Of a stretch of DNA of 64,000 bases, positions 16,491 to 25,464 are shown one piece after another. Location: the NCBI GenBank assembly GCA_000720845.1, contig JODU01000006.1:62001-126000 (forward strand), read 5' to 3'. The notes under the pieces are model-generated. The model was not told where the DNA came from. It searched no databases and saw only the letters and a list, made by a program, of their open reading frames with translations. Both the position numbers and the translations under genes were made by a program. Every line of letters starts with the position of its first letter. Within the stretch, counting starts at the first letter, position 1. Origin of the DNA: Kitasatospora aureofaciens (lineage in GTDB: Bacteria; Actinomycetota; Actinomycetes; Streptomycetales; Streptomycetaceae).

Positions 16491-17291
16491 TCAGCCGAAC
16501 GTCGCCTTCTCCAGCCAGAGTTCGAGCAGCCCCCGGTCACCGAGCACCTCGAGCCCCGGGGCGTCCGGCGGCAGTCGGCCGTAGAAAGCCAGCAGCACGC
16601 CCGTGACCGGCCCGCGCAGCGCCACCGTCGCCTTCCCGTGCCCGCGGCGCCAGGTGATGCCGTCGTCGGGCAGCTCGACGATCCACTCGGCGTTCAACCC
16701 GGCCGGGGTGTCGGTCGCGTGCAGGTGGAGGCTGCTGCCGGGGGCGCGCAGTTCGTTCGCCGATCCGCCTGGCAGGGCCCGCTGCACGAACCGCACGATG
16801 TCCAGCCACTCGTCGATCGCGTCGGCCGCCACCTCGGGCGCGACCGTCTGGAGGGGCAGGCCCGCCGTCAGGGCCGCGTCCGCGCCGTGGACGACGAGTT
16901 CGTGGGTCATCCGGCGCGCCCAGAACCCCGCCGTGTCGATGCCGGCCCACGACCACGCGTGCGCGTCCGGACCGGCCTCCCGCAGCGCCCCGGCGACCAC
17001 GTCGCCGGACTCCGCCGGCCACGCGTCCAGCGCCGCCGCGTCCCCGGTCTCCGCGGGCCCCGCCGCGCCCGGCGCACGGTCCACCGGGAGGTCCTCCCCG
17101 GCGCGGGTGGCGACGATCAGCCCGGTCCAGCGCAGAGCCCGGCCCACGTGCCGTACCAGGTCCTCCAGGGTCCAGTCCGGGCAGGTCGGCACGGTGGCGG
17201 TCAGGTCCGCGCCGGAGGTGACCACGGCCCTGAGCCCGCCCACCTGGTGAACGATTTCGTCGCAGTACCGGTCGTGCGCGAGAAGTGACAT
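16491..17291 (-). CDS. Maleylpyruvate isomerase / mycothiol-dependent DinB-fold protein
   Basis: A 266-residue protein of the MDMPI family (four-helix DinB-like domain plus C-terminal sterol-carrier-like domain). The N-terminus DRYCDEIVHQVGGLRAVV ... TVPTCPDWTLEDLVRHVGRALRWT is the family hallmark (CPxWTxxDLxxH with a metal-binding His). Another His sits in the WARRMTHELVVHGADA helix. The second part (NAEWIVELPDDGITWRRGHGKATVALRGPVTGVLLAFYGRL, in parts) is the C-terminal domain. Members use mycothiol as cofactor or act as sigma-factor-linked thiol sensors; the precise substrate is unknown. ATG 17291 follows GGGTGGG. It converges with the LAXTG gene and lies downstream of thiQ with a 43-bp gap. 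Confidence 0.8.
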   Translation of the reverse strand: MSLLAHDRYCDEIVHQVGGLRAVVTSGADLTATVPTCPDWTLEDLVRHVGRALRWTGLIVATRAGEDLPVDRAPGAAGPAETGDAAALDAWPAESGDVVAGALREAGPDAHAWSWAGIDTAGFWARRMTHELVVHGADAALTAGLPLQTVAPEVAADAIDEWLDIVRFVQRALPGGSANELRAPGSSLHLHATDTPAGLNAEWIVELPDDGITWRRGHGKATVALRGPVTGVLLAFYGRLPPDAPGLEVLGDRGLLELWLEKATFG

Positions 17292-17334
17292 GCGGCCCAC
17301 CCTAGGAGCGCGACGATCACCCCGGAAGACACGG

Positions 17335-18363
17335 TCAGCCGAGTACGACGACTTCCGCCGCGTCGAACTCCACCCCTACCGCGGCCCCGACCTCCGGCGC
17401 CGACCGCAGCGCGCAGGCCGCCTCCAGACGGGGCGCGTCCTCGGGCTGGAGGTGCACGGCGACGTGCGTGCCGCGGAAGGTGCGGGCGGTGACCGTGCAG
17501 CGCAGGCCCTCGTCGGCGGGGACGACGCGGACCCCGGCCGGCCGCACCAGCACCGTCCGCGTGCCCTGCGGGGCGTCCTCGGGGACCGGCACCTTGCCCC
17601 AGGGGGTGTCCGCGGCCTGTCCGGCGACGGAAGCCTCGGTCACGTTGTCGAAGCCGAGGAAGCGGGCCACGAAGGCGTCCGCCGGCCGCTGCCACACCTC
17701 CAGGGGCGTTCCCGACTGGGCGATCCGCCCGTCCCGCATCACCACGACCCGGTCGGCGAGCGCGAACGCCTCGCCCTGGTCGTGCGTCACGGCCAGCACG
17801 GTCGTACCCAACCGCCCGAACAGCTCCCGCAGTTCGACCACGAGACGCTCCCGCAGCGAGCGGTCCAGCTGGCCGAGCGGCTCGTCCAGCATCAGCAGCC
17901 GGGGACGGGGCGCGAGGGCGCGGGCCAGCGCCACCCGCTGCTGCTCCCCGCCGGAGAGCGCGGCGACGGACCGGCGGACGGCGCCCGGCAGCCCGACCAG
18001 CTCCAGCAACTCCCCCACCCGCTGACGCTGTTCGGCCCGGGACGCGCCGCGCATCCGCGGGCCGAAGGCGACGTTCCCGGCCACGTCACGCTGCGGGAAG
18101 AGCTGGTGGTCCTGGAACATCAGCCCGACCTCACGCCTGTGCGCGGGCACCCCGGACTGGTCCCGCCCGTCCAGCGTCACCCGCCCGGCGTCCAGCGGCT
18201 GGAGCCCGGCGACCGCCCGCAGTAGGGTCGACTTGCCGCTGCCGCTGGGCCCGAGCACACACACCACCTCGTGCTCGGCGACCCCCAGGTCGACGTCGTC
18301 GAGCACGGCCCGCCCACCGAAGCGGACGGTTGCTCCTTCGAGGCTCAGCAGGCTGGGCGCCAT
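17335..18363 (-). CDS. thiQ: Thiamine ABC transporter ATP-binding protein
   Basis: A 342-residue ATPase that powers the adjacent fused permease. Walker A is GPSGSGKST, the Q-loop is GLMFQDHQLFP, the signature is ALSGGEQQRVALARAL, Walker B is LLMLDEP and the switch His is VTHDQGEA. The ~110 residues after the nucleotide-binding domain form a TOBE-like regulatory region, as in PotA/FbpC-type ATPases. It begins 2 bp after the permease stop (translationally coupled) and is the last gene of a three-gene operon behind a TPP riboswitch, which is why thiamine or a precursor is assigned as substrate. Without the riboswitch it could equally be an iron or polyamine ATPase. Confidence 0.85.
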   Translation of the reverse strand: MAPSLLSLEGATVRFGGRAVLDDVDLGVAEHEVVCVLGPSGSGKSTLLRAVAGLQPLDAGRVTLDGRDQSGVPAHRREVGLMFQDHQLFPQRDVAGNVAFGPRMRGASRAEQRQRVGELLELVGLPGAVRRSVAALSGGEQQRVALARALAPRPRLLMLDEPLGQLDRSLRERLVVELRELFGRLGTTVLAVTHDQGEAFALADRVVVMRDGRIAQSGTPLEVWQRPADAFVARFLGFDNVTEASVAGQAADTPWGKVPVPEDAPQGTRTVLVRPAGVRVVPADEGLRCTVTARTFRGTHVAVHLQPEDAPRLEAACALRSAPEVGAAVGVEFDAAEVVVLG

Positions 18364-18365
18364 GT

Positions 18366-20054
18366 TCAGAACTCCCCGCTCCGGTCGGTCCGCAGCCGCT
18401 CCAGCACCACCAGGGCCACCGCGCACACCAGCATCAGAATCGTCGAAAGGGCCATCGCCTGGCCGTAGTTCATCTCCCCGGGCCGCCCCAGCAGCCGCGC
18501 CACGGCGACCGGCAGCGTCGGGTTGTCCGGCCGGGCGATGAACACGGTCGCGCCGAACTCACCCAGCGACACCGCGAAGGCGAACCCGGCAGCGACCAGC
18601 AGCGCCCGCCGCACCATCGGCAGGTCCACCTCTCGCCACACGCGCCAGGGCGACGCGCCCAGCACCGCCGCCGCCTCCCGCAGCCGCCCGTCCACCGCCC
18701 GCAGCACCGGCAGCATGGTCCGAACGACGAAGGGCACGCCCACCAGCGCCTGCGCGAGCGGCACCAGGATCCACGAGGACCTGAGGTCCAGCGGGGGTTC
18801 GTCCAGCGCGATCAGGAAACCGAAGCCGACCGTCACGGCCGACACCCCGAGCGGCAGCATCAGCAGTGCGTCGAACCCGCGCACGAAGCGGCCCGCGTCG
18901 CGCCGGGTGAGCGCGGTCGCGGCCAGCCCACCGATCACCACGGCGATGCCGGTGGCGGCGACGGCGTACTGGAGGGAGTTGCCGATCGCCTCGATCGGCG
19001 GGACGAGGAAGGCGCCGCCGTCCTCGCGGGTCAGCGCCCGGTAGTAGCCGAAGCCGGACGCGCCCAGCGACCGCTGCACCAGTACCGCGAGCGGCAGCAC
19101 CAGCAGGACCACGATGACGCCCAGGACCCCGGCGAGCAGCGCCCACTGCCCGGCTCCGCGCGGCCGGCGCGCGGTCGTGGCCGCGTCCACCAGCCGCAGA
19201 GCCGTCTCGCGCCGCCGCACCGTCCAGGCGTGCACGGCGAGGACGGCGGCGACGGCGGCGAACTGGATCAGCGTCAGGACGGCCGCCGTGGACAGGTCGA
19301 AGACCTGCGAGGTCTGCCGGTAGATCTCCACCTCCAGAGTGGAGAAGGTCGGCCCGCCGAGGATCTGGACGACGCCGAAGGAGGTGAAGGTGAACAGGAA
19401 GACCATCAGCGCGGCGGCGGCCACGGCGGGTGCCAGAGCGGGCAGCGTGACCTTCCGCCACGCCCGCAGCCGCGAGGCGCCGAGCATCCGCGCGGCCTCC
19501 TCCTGCCGCGGGTCGAGCTGCGCCCAGAGTCCGCCGACGGTGCGGACGACGACGGCGTAGTTGAAGAAGACGTGCGCGAGCAGGATCGCCCACACCGTGG
19601 TGTCCAGGCGCAGGCCCCACAGCTCGTCCAGCAGCCCGCCGCGCCCCACCAGCGCCAGGAACGCCGTACCGACGACGACCGTCGGCAGCACGAACGGCAC
19701 CGTCACCGCGGCCCGCAGGACCTGCTTGCCGGGGAAGTCGAAGCGGGCGAAGACGTACGCGCCGGGCAGCGCGACCAGCAGCGTGAGCGCGGTGGACGCC
19801 AGCGCCTGCCAGGTGGTGAACCACAGCACGTGGCGCACGTCGGACTGCGCGAGCACGTCCCCGATCCGCCCGAGCCGCCAGACCCCGTCGACCTCCAGGC
19901 CGCGCGCGACGATGGCGGCGACGGGGTAGGCGAAGAACACCGCGAAGAACGCGACGGGCACGGCCATGAGGCCGAGCCGGACCGCGCTCGCGCGCACGCT
20001 CCCCGCCGGCTTCAGCGCTGCCGGCTTCACCGCCTGCTTGCCTTCGTGGCTCAC
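18366..20054 (-). CDS. thiP: Thiamine ABC transporter permease, two-domain (ThiP type)
   Basis: A 562-residue fused permease with ~12 predicted membrane helices in two homologous halves. Each half holds the EAA loop that contacts the ATPase: EEAARMLGASRLRAWRKVTLP in the first and REAAAVLGASPWRVWREVDLP in the second. This ThiP/FbpB two-in-one architecture is typical of thiamine and ferric-iron importers. GTG 20054 overlaps the stop of thiB (the GTGA arrangement), so translation is coupled. The gene is followed by thiQ after 2 bp. Substrate assignment rests on the TPP riboswitch upstream of the operon. Confidence 0.87.
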   Translation of the reverse strand: MSHEGKQAVKPAALKPAGSVRASAVRLGLMAVPVAFFAVFFAYPVAAIVARGLEVDGVWRLGRIGDVLAQSDVRHVLWFTTWQALASTALTLLVALPGAYVFARFDFPGKQVLRAAVTVPFVLPTVVVGTAFLALVGRGGLLDELWGLRLDTTVWAILLAHVFFNYAVVVRTVGGLWAQLDPRQEEAARMLGASRLRAWRKVTLPALAPAVAAAALMVFLFTFTSFGVVQILGGPTFSTLEVEIYRQTSQVFDLSTAAVLTLIQFAAVAAVLAVHAWTVRRRETALRLVDAATTARRPRGAGQWALLAGVLGVIVVLLVLPLAVLVQRSLGASGFGYYRALTREDGGAFLVPPIEAIGNSLQYAVAATGIAVVIGGLAATALTRRDAGRFVRGFDALLMLPLGVSAVTVGFGFLIALDEPPLDLRSSWILVPLAQALVGVPFVVRTMLPVLRAVDGRLREAAAVLGASPWRVWREVDLPMVRRALLVAAGFAFAVSLGEFGATVFIARPDNPTLPVAVARLLGRPGEMNYGQAMALSTILMLVCAVALVVLERLRTDRSGEF

Positions 20055-21142
20055 TTCAGTACGAGCGAGGTCCACGACTTGACCCACTGGTCGCGGTTGC
20101 CGGCGATCTTCGCCGGGTCCAGGGTCCTCGGGTCCTTCGCCTGCGGCCCGAACTTCCGGAACACCTCGGGGACCTGCGCGCCCTCCCGCACCGGGTAGAC
20201 GAACATGTTCAGCGGCATGTCCTCCTGGAAGGTCTTGCTGAGCAGGAAGTCGAGGAGCGCCTTGCCGCCTTCGGGGTTCTGGGCGTTGCTGAGCAGGCCC
20301 GCGTACTCGACCTGCCGGAAGCACGTCCCGTCGGCGACGCCCGTGGGGGCGGTGTCCGGCTGCGGGTCGGCGTAGACGACCTCGACGGGCGGGGAGGAGG
20401 CGTAGGAGACGACGAGGGGACGCTCGCCCCCCGCCTTCTTGCCGCCGGCCGAGCCGGAGAACTCCTCGTTGTACGCCTGCTCCCAGCTGTCGACGACCTT
20501 GACGCCGTTCGCCTTGAGCTTCTTCCAGTAGCCCTCCCAGCCTCCGTCGCCGTACTGGGCGGCGGTGCCGAGCAGGAAGCCGAGCCCGGGCGAGGAAGTG
20601 CCGGCGTTCTCGGTGACGAGCAGGTCCTTGTACTCGGGCTCGGCCAGGTCGTCGAAGGACTTCGGCGGGGTCAGTCCGTGCTGGTCGAAGTACGCCTTGT
20701 CGTAGTTGACGCAGATGTCGCCGGTGTCGACCGGAGTGACCCGGTGCTTGTCCGGGTCCGCCCGGTACTGGGGCAGGACCAGGTCGGAGCCCTTCGCCTC
20801 GTACGGCTGGAACAGGCCGTTGTCGAGCGCGCGGGACAGCAGGGTGTTGTCGACGCCGAAGAAGACGTCACCCTGCGGGTTGTCCTTGGTGAGGATGGCC
20901 TTGTTGACGGCCTGCCCGGCGTCGCCGTCCTCCAGGACCTTGACCTTGTAGCCCGACTCCTTCTCGAAGGCGGCGATGACGTCCTTGGAGGCGGCCCACG
21001 AGTCGTGGCTGACCAGGGTCACGGTCTTGGAGCCGCCGGAGCCGCTGCCACCGGCGTCGTCGGACGACGATCCGCAGGCGGCCAGCGTGCCGACCATGCC
21101 GAGTCCGACGGCCAGGACACTGACCTTCTTGGTGATGCTCAC
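20051..21142 (-). CDS. thiB: Thiamine-binding lipoprotein of the ABC transporter
   Basis: A 363-residue substrate-binding protein. The signal peptide ends in a lipobox (GMVGTLAAC), followed by a Gly/Ser/Asp linker. The mature part has the family II binding-protein pattern TVTLVSHDSWAASKDVIAAFEKESGYKVKVLEDGDAG (in parts), FFGVDNTLLSRALDNGLFQPY and VVSYASSPPVEV, all close to ThiB/TbpA. GTG 21142 has AGGAGG 6 bp upstream, so translation should be strong when the riboswitch permits. First gene of thiBPQ. Confidence 0.88.
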   Translation of the reverse strand: MSITKKVSVLAVGLGMVGTLAACGSSSDDAGGSGSGGSKTVTLVSHDSWAASKDVIAAFEKESGYKVKVLEDGDAGQAVNKAILTKDNPQGDVFFGVDNTLLSRALDNGLFQPYEAKGSDLVLPQYRADPDKHRVTPVDTGDICVNYDKAYFDQHGLTPPKSFDDLAEPEYKDLLVTENAGTSSPGLGFLLGTAAQYGDGGWEGYWKKLKANGVKVVDSWEQAYNEEFSGSAGGKKAGGERPLVVSYASSPPVEVVYADPQPDTAPTGVADGTCFRQVEYAGLLSNAQNPEGGKALLDFLLSKTFQEDMPLNMFVYPVREGAQVPEVFRKFGPQAKDPRTLDPAKIAGNRDQWVKSWTSLVLK

Positions 21143-21235
21143 TGAATTCCTCCTGGGTGACCAGGAGAAGACGCGGCCCCGCCCGGAACCCCCGACGAGG
21201 GTCCCGGGCAGGGCGCAACAGCTCGAGTGGTGACC

Positions 21236-21321
21236 GATCTCCCTACCCAGAATGACCTGGGCCAGGTTCGGAGGGTCTGCGGCCGGTGCCGCACTCTCAG
21301 CGCTGTGGCGCTCCCCTGTCG
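21236..21321 (-). promoter_or_regulatory. TPP riboswitch (THI element) controlling thiBPQ
   Basis: On the minus strand the thi-box pattern is complete: GGGGAGC with a P1-type opening, CTGAGAGTGCGG, then ACCCTCCGAACCTGGCCCAGG and a closing TCATTCTGGGTAGGGAG. These match the conserved CUGAGA and ACCCU-x-GAACCUG core of TPP aptamers. It lies ~95 bases upstream of the thiB GTG and 45 bp after rlmN. TPP binding would turn down thiBPQ expression, probably by hiding the ribosome-binding site or by termination. Confidence 0.93.
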
Positions 21322-21365
21322 GAATATGAAGATGTGACTGTGCTGACGTACTTCCGCCGGTCAGG

Positions 21366-22472
21366 TTACCGCTCGCTGGCGGCGAGCTGACCACACGCCC
21401 CGTCGATCTCCTGCCCACGGGTGTCCCGGATCGTCACCGGCACACCGTGCGCCGCGATCGCCTCCACGAACGCCTTCTCGTCCTCCGGCCGGGACGCGGT
21501 CCACTTGGAGCCGGGCGTGGGGTTGAGCGGGATCAGGTTGACGTGCACGGGCTTGCCCTTGAGCAGCCGCCCGAGACGGTCACCGCGCCAGGCCTGGTCG
21601 TTGATGTCCCGGATCAGGGCGTACTCGATGGACAGCCGGCGCCCGGACTTCGCCGCGTACTCGAACCCGGAGTCCAGCACCTCGCGCACCTTCCACCGCG
21701 TGTTGACGGGGACGAGGGTGTCGCGCAGCTCGTCGTCGGGGGCGTGCAGGGAGATGGCGAGGCGGCACTTGAAGCCCTCGTCGGCGAAGCGGTGGATCGC
21801 CGGGACGAGACCCACCGTGGAGACGGTGATGCCGCGCTGCGAGAGCCCCAGCCCGTCCGGCTCGGGGTCGGTGAGGCGGCGGATGGAGCCGACGACGCGG
21901 TTGTAGTTGGCGAGGGGCTCGCCCATGCCCATGAACACGATGTTGCTGAGCCGCGCGGGGCCGCCCGGGACCTCGCCGTCCCTGAGCGCCCGCATGCCGT
22001 CCACGATCTGGTGCACGATCTCGGCGGTCGACAGGTTCCGGTCCAGGCCAGCCTGGCCGGTGGCGCAGAACGGGCAGTTCATGCCGCAGCCGGCCTGGGA
22101 GCTGATGCACATGGTCACCCGGTCCGGGTAGCGCATGAGGACGGACTCCACGAGGGTCCCGTCGAACAGCTTCCACAGCGTCTTGCGCGTGGTCCCCTGG
22201 TCGGTCGACAGGTGCCGCACGACCGTCATCAGTTCGGGCAGCAACGCCTCCTGCAGTCCCTGGCGCGAACCGGCGGGGATGTCGGTCCACTGCTCGGGGG
22301 CGTGCGCGTACCGCGCGAAGTAGTGCTGCGAGAGCTGCTTCGCACGGAACGGCTTCTCACCGATCGCGGCGACAGCCTCCTTGCGCTCGGCAGGCGTGAG
22401 ATCGGCAAGGTGCCGCGGCGGCTTCTTGGCTCCGCGCGGCGCGACGAATGTGAGTTCTCCGGGCTTAGGCAT
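21366..22472 (-). CDS. rlmN: 23S rRNA (adenine-2503-C2)/tRNA methyltransferase
   Basis: A 368-residue radical-SAM enzyme that methylates A2503 of 23S rRNA (and A37 of some tRNAs). The iron-sulphur cluster motif C-x3-C-x2-C is in SQAGCGMNCPFCATGQAGL. Other hallmarks are NIVFMGMGEPLANYNRV, GITVSTVGLVP, ISLHAPDDELRDTLVPVN and NLIPLNPTPGSKW, with the second methyl-carrying Cys in the C-terminal DTRGQEIDGACGQLA. The start is ATG 22472 (an ATG at 22478 precedes it by two codons). It follows cdsA after a ~110-bp gap. Confidence 0.95.
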   Translation of the reverse strand: MPKPGELTFVAPRGAKKPPRHLADLTPAERKEAVAAIGEKPFRAKQLSQHYFARYAHAPEQWTDIPAGSRQGLQEALLPELMTVVRHLSTDQGTTRKTLWKLFDGTLVESVLMRYPDRVTMCISSQAGCGMNCPFCATGQAGLDRNLSTAEIVHQIVDGMRALRDGEVPGGPARLSNIVFMGMGEPLANYNRVVGSIRRLTDPEPDGLGLSQRGITVSTVGLVPAIHRFADEGFKCRLAISLHAPDDELRDTLVPVNTRWKVREVLDSGFEYAAKSGRRLSIEYALIRDINDQAWRGDRLGRLLKGKPVHVNLIPLNPTPGSKWTASRPEDEKAFVEAIAAHGVPVTIRDTRGQEIDGACGQLAASER

Positions 22473-22584
22473 GGCCATACCAGTGTCGCAGACATACGGA
22501 GAGGGACCCGCCGCCCTGTGGACAACGAGTCCCTCATCGAAGAACCAGCAGGTCAGACCCACCCAGGAGGGGTCACCGACCGGG

Positions 22585-23763
22585 TCACCCCGACCCCACG
22601 AAGATCACCAGCAGCAGCCACACCACCGGTGCCGTCGGGAGGAGGGAGTCGAGGCGGTCCATGATGCCGCCGTGGCCCGGCAGGAGGGTGCCCATGTCCT
22701 TGATGCCGAGGTCCCGCTTGATCATGGACTCGCCGAGGTCGCCCAGGGTGGCGCTGACCGCGACCACGAGGCCGAGCAGCAGGCCCTGCCACCAGGTGCC
22801 GTCGTCGATCAGGAACTGCATGCACAGCGCGCCCGCCGCCATCGCGAACGCGACCGCTCCCAGCAGGCCCTCGCGGGTCTTGCCGGGACTGATGCGCGGG
22901 GCGAGCTTCGTGCGGCCGAAGCGCCAGCCGACGGCGTAGGCCCCGGTGTCGCTGACGACCGTCAGTATCAGGAAGACCAGCACCCGCCAGGCACCGTCGT
23001 CGGCCGCCAGCATCATGGCGACGAAGGTGGCCAGGAACGGCACGTAGAACGCGGCGAACAGGCCCGCCGTGACGTCCCTGAGATACCCCTCGGGCGGCTC
23101 CGTCATCCGCCAGACCAGTACCGCGAGCGCCGTGAGGGCCATGGCGACCCACGCTCCCTCGGCGCCGCGCGCGTAACCGGCGACCACCATCGCGGCGCCG
23201 CCGATCGCGAGCGGCACGAGGGGCGCCTCGATGCCCTTGCGCTCCTCCAGCCGCTTGGTCAGCTCCCACAGGCCCACCACGACCGCGACCGCGATCACGC
23301 CGACGAAGACGGCCTTGACGACGAACAGCGACGCGATGATCACCACGCCGAGTCCGACGCCGACCCCTATCGCGGCACCCAGGTCGCGCCCCGCGCTCTT
23401 CTTCTGCGGCGACGGCTGGGGCTGCGCCGGCTGCGGGGCGTCGGGCATGGGATCCGGATTCTGCGGCACCGCCGCATACGGCTGCGCCGACGGGTTCTGG
23501 TCGCGATACGGCTCGTCGCGAACGGGCTGGTCGTGGAACGGCTCGTCCCGGAACAAGGGACCGCTCAGCCGAGCGGTCCCCTGGTCGTCGTCCTGGTCTC
23601 CGCCGTGTTCGGGTACGTCGGGCACGATGGGCATGGGGCGAGTCTGCTGCGCGTAGTGCGCATCGTACGCGGGACCCGCCGGACCGGCGCCCTGGACGGG
23701 TCCCTGGTCGGACGGCCCCCAGTACCCGGCTTGTGGCGGCGCTCCCCAGGAAGAGTCGTTCAT
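22585..23763 (-). CDS. cdsA: Phosphatidate cytidylyltransferase
   Basis: A 392-residue integral membrane enzyme making CDP-diacylglycerol from CTP and phosphatidate. The C-terminal two thirds carry ~8 membrane helices and the CdsA signature near the end (ATLGDLGESMIKRDLGIKDMGTLLPGHGGIMDRLDS, read in parts), with SDTGAYAVGWRFGRTKLAPRISPGKTREG before it. The first ~125 residues are hydrophilic and Pro/Gln/Asp-rich with DEPFHDQPVRDEPYRDQ-like repeats, a typical actinobacterial extension. ATG 23763 overlaps the frr stop (ATGA), so the genes are coupled. Confidence 0.95.
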   Translation of the reverse strand: MNDSSWGAPPQAGYWGPSDQGPVQGAGPAGPAYDAHYAQQTRPMPIVPDVPEHGGDQDDDQGTARLSGPLFRDEPFHDQPVRDEPYRDQNPSAQPYAAVPQNPDPMPDAPQPAQPQPSPQKKSAGRDLGAAIGVGVGLGVVIIASLFVVKAVFVGVIAVAVVVGLWELTKRLEERKGIEAPLVPLAIGGAAMVVAGYARGAEGAWVAMALTALAVLVWRMTEPPEGYLRDVTAGLFAAFYVPFLATFVAMMLAADDGAWRVLVFLILTVVSDTGAYAVGWRFGRTKLAPRISPGKTREGLLGAVAFAMAAGALCMQFLIDDGTWWQGLLLGLVVAVSATLGDLGESMIKRDLGIKDMGTLLPGHGGIMDRLDSLLPTAPVVWLLLVIFVGSG

Positions 23764-24320
23764 CAGACCTCGAGCAGCTCCGCTTCCTTGTGCTTCAGGA
23801 GCTCGTCCACCTGTGCGACGTACTTGGCGGTGGTGTCGTCGAGCTCCTTCTCCGCACGGCGGCCCTCGTCCTCGCCGACCTCGCCGTCCTTGACCATCTT
23901 GTCGATGGTGTCCTTGGCCTTGCGGCGCACGGAGCGGATCGAGACCTTGGCGTCCTCGCCCTTGCTCTTGGCCACCTTGATGTACTCCCGGCGGCGCTCC
24001 TCGGTCAGCTCGGGGAACACCACCCGGATGATGTTGCCGTCGTTGCTCGGGTTGACGCCCAGGTCGGAGTCGCGGATCGCCTGCTCGATGTTGCGCAGGG
24101 CGGTCTTGTCGAACGGTGTCACCACGGCCATGCGCGGCTCGGGCACGGAGAACGAGGCCAGCTGGTTGATCGGCGTCGGTGCGCCGTAGTAGTCGGCCAC
24201 GATCTTGTTGAACATCGCCGGGTGCGCACGGCCGGTGCGGATCGCGGCGAAGTCCTCCTTGGCGACCACGACGGCCTTCTCCATCTTCTCCTCGGCCTCG
24301 AGGAGGGTCTCTTCGATCAC
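23763..24320 (-). CDS. frr: Ribosome recycling factor
   Basis: A 185-residue RRF that, with EF-G, splits post-termination ribosomes. The three-helix-bundle domain (EETLLEAEEKMEKAVVVAKEDFAAIRTGRAHP) and the inserted beta domain (PTPINQLASFSVPEPRMAVVTPFDK, NPSNDGNIIRVVFPELTEERR) are complete, as is the C-terminal KAKDTIDKMV helix. Start GTG 24320 (or the preceding GTG 24323) follows GCAGGAG. Located 180 bp after pyrH, it overlaps cdsA by 1 bp. Confidence 0.96.
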   Translation of the reverse strand: MIEETLLEAEEKMEKAVVVAKEDFAAIRTGRAHPAMFNKIVADYYGAPTPINQLASFSVPEPRMAVVTPFDKTALRNIEQAIRDSDLGVNPSNDGNIIRVVFPELTEERRREYIKVAKSKGEDAKVSIRSVRRKAKDTIDKMVKDGEVGEDEGRRAEKELDDTTAKYVAQVDELLKHKEAELLEV

Positions 24321-24499
24321 CACTTGCTCCTGCGTGTCTTGAGTAGGCCCGGCTGCGGTCCCCCTGCGGGCGGCGGCCGGCTGCGTCGCGTTCTTCCTGC
24401 ACGGTTCCCGACCGGCGGGACATTGTCCATCCCCCGGCCCGGTCCCGTCCCGTCCGTCCCCCGGACAGGTGGCGTCCGCGGACGGGGGGTGTTCTCCGG

Positions 24500-25258
24500 T
24501 CAGTCCCGGCTGCCCTGGTCACCCACGAGCGTGCCGATCTTCTCACCCTTGACGGCGCGGGCGATATTGCCCTCCTTCAACAGCTCGAAGACCACGATCG
24601 GGAGGCTGTTGTCGCGGCAGAGCGTGACGGCCGTGGCGTCGGCGACCTTCAGGTCCCGGGTGATGACCTCGCCGTAGCCGAGCGCGTCGAACTTCACGGC
24701 GTCGGGGTTGGTCTTCGGGTCGGAGTCGTAGACCCCGTCCACACCGTTCTTACCCATGAGCAGGGCCTCGGCGTCGATCTCGAGGGCGCGCTGGGCGGCG
24801 GTGGTGTCGGTGGAGAAGTACGGCATGCCCATACCGGCGCCGAAGATGACCACGCGGCCCTTCTCCAGGTGCCGCACGGCGCGCAGCGGGATGTAGGGCT
24901 CGGCGACCTGGCCCATGGTGATGGCGGTCTGCACGCGGCAGTCGACGCCCTCCTTCTCCAGGAAGTCCTGGAGGGCCAGGCAGTTCATCACGGTGCCGAG
25001 CATGCCCATGTAGTCGGAGCGGGCGCGGTCCATGCCGCGCACCTGCAGCTCGGCGCCGCGGAAGAAGTTGCCGCCGCCGATGACGATCGCGATCTGCGCG
25101 CCGTCCCGGACGACGGCCGCGATCTCGCGGGCGATGGCGTGCACCACGTCGGGGTCGACGCCCAGGCCCCCACCGCCGGAGAAGGCCTCTCCGGACAGCT
25201 TCAGCATGAAGCGGCCGCGTACTTTGCCGTCGTCGCTCTTCTCGGCCTTGGTGGTCAT
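24500..25258 (-). CDS. pyrH: UMP kinase
   Basis: A 252-residue bacterial uridylate kinase of the amino-acid-kinase fold, phosphorylating UMP to UDP. It shows FMLKLSGEAF, IAIVIGGGNFFRGAELQVRGMDRARSDYMGML (in parts), the phosphate-binding VIFGAGMGMPYFSTDTTAAQRALEI and KVADATAVTLCRDN near the C-terminus. ATG 25258 has AGGCGAGA upstream. It lies between tsf and frr in the conserved translation/nucleotide block. A hairpin at 25298-25349 separates it from tsf. Confidence 0.96.
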   Translation of the reverse strand: MTTKAEKSDDGKVRGRFMLKLSGEAFSGGGGLGVDPDVVHAIAREIAAVVRDGAQIAIVIGGGNFFRGAELQVRGMDRARSDYMGMLGTVMNCLALQDFLEKEGVDCRVQTAITMGQVAEPYIPLRAVRHLEKGRVVIFGAGMGMPYFSTDTTAAQRALEIDAEALLMGKNGVDGVYDSDPKTNPDAVKFDALGYGEVITRDLKVADATAVTLCRDNSLPIVVFELLKEGNIARAVKGEKIGTLVGDQGSRD

Positions 25259-25297
25259 GGAGATCTCGCCTCTTTTACGTGGGTCACACACACGAAG

Positions 25298-25349
25298 AAG
25301 GCCACTGCCGGTGGGGGCGTGTTTCGCATCCCATACGCGGCAATGGCCT
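25298..25349 (-). terminator. Hairpin between tsf and pyrH
   Basis: The strand running with the genes has AGGCCATTGCCG and, 27 bases later, CGGCAGTGGCCT followed by TCTTCGTG: a 12-bp stem with one G-T pair and a partly T-rich tail. It may terminate or attenuate rpsB-tsf transcription before pyrH. Confidence 0.6.
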
Positions 25350-25464
25350 CCTCGTCAGATCTGCTGCCGTCCGCCGCCACGCGCGCGTACGCAACGGCAT
25401 ACGCGAACGGCGCCGACGACTGCTGTCGACCCTACCGGGGTCGCACGTCCGTCGCGGTACGGAC

